Origin: Thermotogaceae bacterium
Lineage (GTDB): Bacteria; Thermotogota; Thermotogae; Thermotogales; Thermotogaceae
Direction of reading: 5' to 3'
NCBI GenBank assembly: GCA_021161105.1
Contig: JAGHBG010000134.1
Location: 1 to 9,809, forward strand
DNA: 9,809 nt
Position numbers and translations under genes: made by a program. Of this stretch, positions 6,222 to 9,809 are shown one piece after another; position 1 is the first letter of the stretch, and each line of letters opens with the position of its first letter. Below the pieces are notes generated by a model, which searched no databases, was not told where the DNA came from, and worked only from the letters and a program-made list of their open reading frames with translations.

Positions 6222-7283
6222 ATGAAAAAGCAATGGTATGTAGTCCAAACCCTCACAGGTTTGGAAGACGCGGTTAAGGAGAATATTGAAAAAAAGGTGA
6301 AAAGTTTAGGTTCTCACAGTCTTGTGGGTAGAGTTGTTGTACCTGAAGAGGTTGTGCTTGATGCTACAAAGAAATCTATGGAGAAGCATATAGTTTCTCC
6401 TGAGGCAAAACTCCATGTGAGAAGTGGTCAGGAGGTTAAAAAAGGTCAGCTTCTTGCTGAGGAGCCTCCCATTAGAGCAAGAAAAAATGGAAAGGTGAAA
6501 GATTTAAAGAACTACAGAAGAATTGTAGTTGAAACTGCTGATAGAAGGTTTCAAAAGATTTACAATGTTCCAGAAGGAGCGAGAATAGAAACGGGAATAA
6601 AAATTGGGGCACTTGTAAGGCAGGGAATGCCCTTTACAAAAAATGGAGAATATGTATCTGAGATGAATGGAAGAATTGTGAATGTTGAGAGAATGAAAAA
6701 GATAGTAATTGAGAACGCCGATGGCGAAGAAGATGTATATTATGTGCCAAGAGAAACTTTTGACTCCAGCATGATAAAGAAAGGAATGAAAGTAAAAGCT
6801 GGAGATCTTCTGGCAGAAGGTAAAAAATATTATGCACAATCCAGCGGTAAAGTAGAGGTAAGAGATCTTGGAGTGAGAAAGGAAATATTAATAGCAAAAA
6901 CTAAGAGAAAGAAACTTTTCCCGGGGTATGTTTTCGTAGAAATGATCATGAACGATGAAGGATATACCTTTGTTAGATCAGTACCCGGGGTTTATGGATT
7001 TCTTTCTGAGGGGAGAAAACCAGTTCCTTTGAAACCAAAAGATATAAGAGTACTTTTAAGACTCGCTGGAATTGAAGAATATGAAACGAAGAAAGCAGAA
7101 AAAGTAGAACTTGACTTTGATGTCGGAGATACTGTAAAGATAATTTCCGGACCATTTGAAGATTTCATTGGAGTCGTCAAAGAAGTGGATCCACAAAGAC
7201 AAATGCTTAAAGTTGCTGTTGCATTGCTTGGAAGGGAAACTCCTGTTGAGCTTCATATATCTGAGGTTGAAAAGATTGAGTAA
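6222..7283 (+). CDS. nusG: Transcription elongation/termination factor NusG with large Thermotogales-type insertion
   Basis: NusG binds RNA polymerase and links it to Rho or the ribosome. The N-terminal NGN domain is split: its first part is residues 1 to about 45 (KKQWYVVQTLTGLEDAVKENI), and it resumes at about 229 (KLFPGYVFVEMIMNDEGYTFVRSVPGVYGF). The insertion between them contains three repeats of about 60 residues, described separately. The C-terminal KOW domain begins near 301 (VGDTVKIISGPFEDFIGVVKEVD). Most bacterial NusG proteins have about 180 residues; at 353 this one has the length of the T. maritima protein. The ATG at 6222 is preceded by GGGGTG (6209-6214) at good spacing; a TTG at 6207 lies before the ribosome binding site and is rejected. 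Confidence 0.97.
   Translation: MKKQWYVVQTLTGLEDAVKENIEKKVKSLGSHSLVGRVVVPEEVVLDATKKSMEKHIVSPEAKLHVRSGQEVKKGQLLAEEPPIRARKNGKVKDLKNYRRIVVETADRRFQKIYNVPEGARIETGIKIGALVRQGMPFTKNGEYVSEMNGRIVNVERMKKIVIENADGEEDVYYVPRETFDSSMIKKGMKVKAGDLLAEGKKYYAQSSGKVEVRDLGVRKEILIAKTKRKKLFPGYVFVEMIMNDEGYTFVRSVPGVYGFLSEGRKPVPLKPKDIRVLLRLAGIEEYETKKAEKVELDFDVGDTVKIISGPFEDFIGVVKEVDPQRQMLKVAVALLGRETPVELHISEVEKIE
6393..6905 (+). repeat. Threefold protein repeat within the NusG insertion
   Basis: The insertion (residues about 58-228) contains three diverged copies of a 60-residue unit. Each has GxxVxxG at residues 69-75, 129-135 and 188-194, then a (N/S)G(K/R)(V/I) turn at 89-92, 149-152 and 208-211, then a basic pair and a beta strand at 99-105, 159-165 and 219-225. 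Spacings are 60 and 59 residues throughout. Repeats 1 and 2 also share an ending, YNVP (114-117) and YYVP (173-176). The G..V..G turn resembles that of barrel-sandwich hybrid (lipoyl-like) folds; the fold assignment is inference. Confidence 0.75.
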
Positions 7284-7284
7284 A

Positions 7285-7310
7285 GTGGAAGGGCATAAAG
7301 CCCATACCAC
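7285..7310 (+). promoter_or_regulatory. Two-helix RNA element before rplK, candidate L1 autoregulatory site
   Basis: GTGG (7285-7288) pairs with CCAC (7307-7310), and GGGC (7291-7294) with GCCC (7300-7303); the helices are joined by an asymmetric internal loop AA/ATA, and the top loop is ATAAA. It lies just before the rplK ribosome binding site (GGAGGAGGG, 7314-7322). L1 is known to repress the rplK-rplA mRNA by binding a mimic of its 23S rRNA site, where two short helices flank an asymmetric loop and the 3' side reads AUACCAC, as here. The 3' loop strand is shorter than in described sites, so the match is partial. Confidence 0.5.
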
Positions 7311-7331
7311 AAAGGAGGAGGGAAAGTTACT

Positions 7332-7757
7332 ATGGCGAAGAAAGTAGTTGCAGAAATCAGGCTTCAGCTTCCTGCCGGAAAGGCTACACCGGCGCCACCG
7401 GTTGGAACAGCTCTTGGCCCAAAAGGTGTCAACATAATGGAGTTCTGCAAAAGGTTCAACGCTCAAACTGCAGACAAATCAGGCCTTTTGCTTCCGGTCG
7501 TTATAACCGTATTTGAAGACAGATCCTTTAAATTCATTGTAAAGACACCGCCAGCATCGTTCCTCTTGAAGAGAGCTGCTGGACTTGATAAGGGATCTTC
7601 AGAAGCGGGAAGGAAGATAGTAGGTAAAGTTACAAGGAAGCAGATTGAGGAAATTGCAAAGACGAAGATGCCTGACCTCAATGCAAATTCCCTTGAAGCA
7701 GCTATGCGAATTATCGAGGGAACAGCTAAAAGTATGGGCATCGAAGTGGTAGATTGA
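7332..7757 (+). CDS. rplK: 50S ribosomal protein L11
   Basis: This 141-residue protein is part of the GTPase-associated centre of the 50S subunit. The N-terminal domain holds the Pro-rich segment LPAGKATPAPPVGTALGPKG (13-32) and NIMEFCKRFNAQT; the C-terminal rRNA-binding domain holds KTPPASFLLKRAAG and the LNANSLEAAMRIIEGTAKSMGI helices. The length is that of the family. The ATG is preceded by GGAGGAGGG with 9 bases of spacing. The gene follows nusG by 48 bases, a gap filled mainly by the candidate L1 site. Confidence 0.98.
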   Translation: MAKKVVAEIRLQLPAGKATPAPPVGTALGPKGVNIMEFCKRFNAQTADKSGLLLPVVITVFEDRSFKFIVKTPPASFLLKRAAGLDKGSSEAGRKIVGKVTRKQIEEIAKTKMPDLNANSLEAAMRIIEGTAKSMGIEVVD

Positions 7758-7783
7758 AAATAATGTAGAAAGGAGGAGGCGTG

Positions 7784-8488
7784 ATGCCGAAGCACTCCAA
7801 GAGGTATTTAGAAGCGAGGAAACTTGTTGATAGGCTCAAGTACTACAGCCTTGATGAAGCCATTGAACTTGTTAAAAAGACTGCAACAGCAAAGTTTGAT
7901 GAAACGGTTGAACTTCATCTTTCAACAAACATAGATTACAGAAAACCAGAACAGCACATAAGGAGCACCATATCTCTTCCTCATGGAACGGGAAAAACGG
8001 TTAAAGTTCTGGTGTTTGCAAAAGGAGATAAAGCAAAGGAAGCTGAGGAAGCAGGAGCAGATTATGTTGGAGCAGAAGACCTCGTTGAGAAGATAGAGAA
8101 AGAAGGTTTTCTTGACTTTGATGTTGCTATAGCCACACCTGATATGATGAGGATAATAGGAAGGCTCGGAAGGATTCTTGGCCCAAGAGGTCTTATGCCA
8201 TCTCCAAAGAGTGGTACAGTTACAAATGAAATAGGGGAGGCTGTAAGGGAATTTAAAAAGGGAAGAGTTGAAGTAAGAACTGACAAAACAGGTAACCTTC
8301 ATATACCAGTAGGGAAAGTTTCATTTGAAAATGAAATGCTTAAGGAAAACGTAATTGCCGCTGTAGATCAGATTATGACCATGAAACCACAGGGAGTTAA
8401 GGGTCAGTTCATTAAGAAAGTAGTACTGGCATCTACAATGGGACCCGGTATAAAGCTTGACTTAAACGAACTTTTAAGAAAATCATAA
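7784..8488 (+). CDS. rplA: 50S ribosomal protein L1
   Basis: This 234-residue protein builds the L1 stalk that helps release deacylated tRNA, and in many bacteria it represses its own operon. The N-terminus PKHSKRYLEARKLVDR, the segment FDETVELHLSTNIDYRKPEQHIRSTISLPHGTGK, and the family signature GRLGRILGPRGLMPSPKSGT are all intact, as is the C-terminal GVKGQFIKKVVLASTMGPGIKLDL. The ATG at 7784 is chosen over the GTG at 7781 because family members begin MPKHSKRY; the ribosome binding site is AGGAGGAGG (7771-7779). It is the last gene of this operon here; rplJ does not follow. Confidence 0.98.
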   Translation: MPKHSKRYLEARKLVDRLKYYSLDEAIELVKKTATAKFDETVELHLSTNIDYRKPEQHIRSTISLPHGTGKTVKVLVFAKGDKAKEAEEAGADYVGAEDLVEKIEKEGFLDFDVAIATPDMMRIIGRLGRILGPRGLMPSPKSGTVTNEIGEAVREFKKGRVEVRTDKTGNLHIPVGKVSFENEMLKENVIAAVDQIMTMKPQGVKGQFIKKVVLASTMGPGIKLDLNELLRKS

Positions 8489-8553
8489 AAAATCCCCATT
8501 GTGGATATACCTTCAAAAGTGAAATAAAACAAATCTACTAATCTTTTAAACAG

Positions 8554-8588
8554 CATGGCTCTGGTAAATACTGGGGCCATGTTTTTTT
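8554..8588 (+). terminator. Rho-independent terminator after rplA
   Basis: An 11-bp stem (8554-8564 with 8571-8581, beginning CATGGC and ending GCCATG, with three G-U pairs near the loop) around TAAATA is followed by seven T residues. It starts 65 bases after the rplA stop and ends the secE-nusG-rplK-rplA transcript. In relatives a leader with an attenuator often separates rplA from rplJ, so this hairpin could derive from such an attenuator; that is speculation. Confidence 0.9.
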
Positions 8589-8721
8589 AATTCCTCGATA
8601 CGATTTCATTTCAATGACCGATGTACGGCTGTGTTTCAAAGCTTTTTACTCAACCGTCTCCATTTTTTAAGCCCTTTTATCTTCTTCGCAGTTCTTCTTG
8701 AAACTGGCAAGTGCTTTTGAG
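8589..8721. other. Intergenic stretch without recognised gene
   Basis: Between the rplA terminator and the arsR control region (rplA stop to arsR start is about 330 bases in total) I find no gene, RNA gene or repeat. On the minus strand a frame is open from 8779 to 8636 and would give a 47-residue basic peptide, but it has no ribosome binding site or recognisable family and runs through the arsR promoter. Confidence 0.6.
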
Positions 8722-8739
8722 TCACATTTATAATTGTGA
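8722..8739. promoter_or_regulatory. 18-bp palindrome upstream of the arsR promoter (candidate operator)
   Basis: TCACATTTATAATTGTGA is palindromic at 16 of 18 positions: perfect TCACA/TGTGA arms and a palindromic TTATAA centre. It ends 12 bases before the -35 box, with its centre about 56 bases before the predicted start. An upstream activator site or an ArsR operator are both possible. The arms are in the opposite order to the TGTGA...TCACA of CRP-like sites. Confidence 0.5.
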
Positions 8740-8751
8740 TAAATTTTGCTA

Positions 8752-8780
8752 TTGACCATATTCGAAATTGCTTATATACT
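8752..8780 (+). promoter_or_regulatory. Promoter of the arsR-ferredoxin operon
   Basis: TTGACC (8752-8757) and TATACT (8775-8780) are separated by exactly 17 bases. The predicted start near 8787 leaves about 29 bases to the arsR start. The -35/-10 region also carries TTCG (8761-8764) and CGAA (8787-8790) as a wide, weak inverted pair. Confidence 0.8.
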
Positions 8781-8815
8781 TATGAACGAAAATTCCAAAA
8801 CTTGAGGTGGTGCTG

Positions 8816-9118
8816 ATGGAGCTTACGGAACTTTCTGATATTTTGAAGATACTGGGTCATCCTTTAAGGCTGAAGGTTCTCCTTTTACTCAAGAAAAACG
8901 GAGAAATGTGCGTTTGTGAATTGTTGTCCCTGCTTAATGTGACTCAGCCTAATTTATCACAGCATCTTTCTGTTATGAGATTGAGTGGTCTTATCGGAGG
9001 CACAAAGGATGGAAATACCGTGAAGTATAAGTTGGCAAATAATGAGTTTTTGCACAAAGTGCTTGAAGTTGTAGAAAAATTTTCAGAGGTGGAGGTGAAA
9101 ACAAGATGGAAAAATTAA
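8816..9118 (+). CDS. ArsR/SmtB-family transcriptional regulator with Cys-x-Cys sensor pair
   Basis: This 100-residue winged-helix repressor begins with ILGHPLRLKVLLLL, the family's first helices. The recognition region is LLNVTQPNLSQHLSVMRLSGLI (about 39-60), followed by the wing GGTKDGNTVKYKL. The end of the first part reads EMCVCELL: Cys32 and Cys34 match the first two thiolates of the ELCVCDLC metalloid site of ArsR proteins, but the third (position 37) is Leu and no other Cys exists. It may therefore sense a thiol-reactive or two-thiolate ligand. The ATG at 8816 is chosen because GAGGTG (8804-8809) lies six bases before it; the GTG codons at 8807 and 8810 overlap that site. The gene overlaps the ferredoxin gene by 13 bases and probably regulates its own operon. 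Confidence 0.9.
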   Translation: MELTELSDILKILGHPLRLKVLLLLKKNGEMCVCELLSLLNVTQPNLSQHLSVMRLSGLIGGTKDGNTVKYKLANNEFLHKVLEVVEKFSEVEVKTRWKN

Positions 9119-9456
9119 AACCAGAGTTTGCTTACTGGAAAGGTATACCAAGAGAGGAGATAATCTGGCATCCGATAATCGATGAAAACAAGTGCACTGG
9201 ATGCGGTATGTGCATCACCAGTTGTGGGAGAAATGTTTTTGATTACGATTGGAAAGAGAGGAAAGCTGTTGTAGCAAGGCCTTTGCAATGTATGGTTGGA
9301 TGTACTTCATGTCAGGTGTGGTGTGTATTTAATGCTATAAGCTTTCCTGATTCTCAGTATGTAAAGGATCTGATAATAAAGAGAAAAGTGTTAACTTTAG
9401 CTAAAAGGCAACTTGAAGAGAGAAGAAGGCAACTCGAGGAGATAAAGAAACAATAA
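9106..9456 (+). CDS. Two-cluster 4Fe-4S ferredoxin-type protein
   Basis: This 116-residue protein should carry two [4Fe-4S] clusters and transfer electrons in the cytoplasm. The first cluster motif is C30-x2-C33-x2-C36-x3-C40 (CTGCGMCITSC). The second is C62-x3-C66-x2-C69-x3-C73 (CMVGCTSCQVWC), followed by NAISFP. Val replaces the usual Pro after the last Cys. A conserved-looking N-terminus (WKGIPREEIIWHPIID) precedes the clusters. The last 30 residues form a highly charged helix (KRQLEERRRQLEEIKKQ) that could be a coiled coil or docking surface. The start overlaps the end of arsR, with GGAGG at 9091-9095, so expression of the two is linked. The redox partner cannot be told from this window. 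Confidence 0.88.
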   Translation: MEKLKPEFAYWKGIPREEIIWHPIIDENKCTGCGMCITSCGRNVFDYDWKERKAVVARPLQCMVGCTSCQVWCVFNAISFPDSQYVKDLIIKRKVLTLAKRQLEERRRQLEEIKKQ

Positions 9457-9531
9457 AGAGTTTATGTGTATTTCAGGAAAAATACTAACGCAATCAACAG
9501 GCTTTTGATTTTCAAGTAGAACTTTTGATAA

Positions 9532-9566
9532 GAGAAAAGGGGCTTCGGCCCCTTTTCTTATTATTC
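9532..9566 (+). terminator. Rho-independent terminator with UUCG tetraloop after the ferredoxin gene
   Basis: A 12-bp stem (9532-9543 with 9548-9559) closes on C(TTCG)G, a very stable tetraloop. The 3' arm and what follows are T-rich (CCCCTTTTCTTATTATT). It starts 76 bases after the ferredoxin stop. Because the lower stem is A/T pairs, the minus-strand copy also ends in a T-rich arm, so it could work in both directions. Confidence 0.9.
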
Positions 9567-9576
9567 TATCTTTTCC

Positions 9577-9785
9577 TTATTTGGAAAAATGACTAAAGAA
9601 GTTTTCTGCTAGTTCATTATCTTGTCGAATTCTTTTTCTTGACATGCTTTGGATTATTCCTTTTTTATTTAATTTCTTTATTGTCAATATATGTGTAAAT
9701 TGAAATTTTTCTGTCTGTAAGATATTTCTAAAAACAGTTTTTTAAAAGCAAAGCATTTATTCTGCTTTTTTATAATAAATGACTT
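9577..9785 (-). pseudogene. Remnant of an IS3-family transposase (OrfB, C-terminal part)
   Basis: Read on the minus strand, the frame from 9741 to the stop at 9577-9579 contains GIIQ followed by SMSRKRIRQDNELAENFF, a close match to the IS3-family integrase-core signature SMSRKGN..DNA..E.FF, including the catalytic Glu. Upstream, ILQTEKFQFTH aligns with the ILHSDxGxQYTH motif, with catalytic Asp changed to Glu and one residue missing. Still further upstream the similarity (CFAFKK) continues in another frame (9785-9742), so there is a frameshift near 9742. The protein stops just after FFSH, lacking the conserved C-terminal part, and upstream stops break the N-terminal side. It is a decayed, inactive fragment; inverted repeats or target duplications were not found. 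Confidence 0.8.
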
Positions 9786-9809
9786 TTAAAGTGATTTTTG
9801 GTTGAAAAA

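Noticed and set aside
7056..7466. Minus-strand open frame opposite the nusG-rplK junction
   Set aside because: Both plus-strand genes are conserved and complete; the antisense frame shows no protein family features.
8489..8553. Intact L10 leader RNA after rplA
   Set aside because: The position would be right, but no rplJ follows and I could not find the leader's characteristic stems apart from the terminator hairpin.
8636..8779. Minus-strand open frame giving a basic 47-residue peptide
   Set aside because: It has no start with a ribosome binding site, no recognised motif, and overlaps the arsR promoter. A mobile-element remnant was considered but no signature could be named.
9744..9769. AAAAGCA...TGCTTTT hairpin followed by T residues
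   Set aside because: It resembles a weak terminator, but no plus-strand gene precedes it after the strong terminator at 9532-9566, and it lies within the transposase remnant; chance in AT-rich DNA is likelier.
1..9809. CRISPR array, tRNA or rRNA genes
   Set aside because: No regularly spaced direct repeats, cloverleaf sequences or rRNA-like segments were seen on either strand.

Overview
The window comes from a bacterium of the Thermotogota (Thermotogales). The main reason is NusG: it is 353 residues long because a large extra domain of about 170 residues is inserted in its NGN fold, which is the layout known from Thermotoga maritima. S6, L1, L11, SecE, HisRS and the TrkA-like subunit also read like Thermotogales orthologues. 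The DNA is AT-rich, genes are closely packed, ribosome binding sites are strong, and several genes start with GTG or TTG.

Layout from left to right. (1) Positions 1-4601, plus strand: the tail of a ComF-type phosphoribosyltransferase, a two-gene potassium uptake system (trkA, trkH), histidyl-tRNA synthetase (hisS), and an unrecognised exported protein that looks like an outer-membrane beta-barrel. The genes overlap or nearly touch, and a strong hairpin terminator closes the block. (2) Positions 4627-5899, minus strand: the classic rpsF-ssb-rpsR operon (S6, single-strand DNA-binding protein, S18), converging on the same terminator. (3) Positions 5864-5946: a divergent promoter region. The rpsF promoter carries three copies of an 8-base half-site and is followed by a leader hairpin; the secE promoter is followed by a hairpin at the predicted mRNA 5' end. 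(4) Positions 6001-8588, plus strand: secE-nusG-rplK-rplA, ended by a terminator. The usual continuation (rplJ, rplL, rpoB, rpoC) is absent here. A small two-helix RNA between nusG and rplK resembles the L1 stalk and may be the L1 autoregulatory site. (5) Positions 8722-9566: a separate two-gene operon with its own promoter and an 18-bp palindrome, encoding an ArsR-type repressor with a Cys-x-Cys pair and a two-cluster ferredoxin, ended by a UUCG-loop terminator. (6) Positions 9577-9785, minus strand: a decayed remnant of an IS3-family transposase, too short and broken to be functional.

Most of the window is housekeeping: translation, replication/repair, protein export, transcription elongation and potassium uptake. 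The accessory part is the right end, where the ribosomal operon stops early and is followed by the regulator-ferredoxin pair and the transposase remnant. I did not find a clearly new defence or biosynthetic system. The items most worth following up are the threefold repeat inside the NusG insertion, the repeated half-sites over the rpsF promoter, the L1-stalk-like RNA before rplK, the operon break with the transposase scar, and the barrel-like protein behind hisS.
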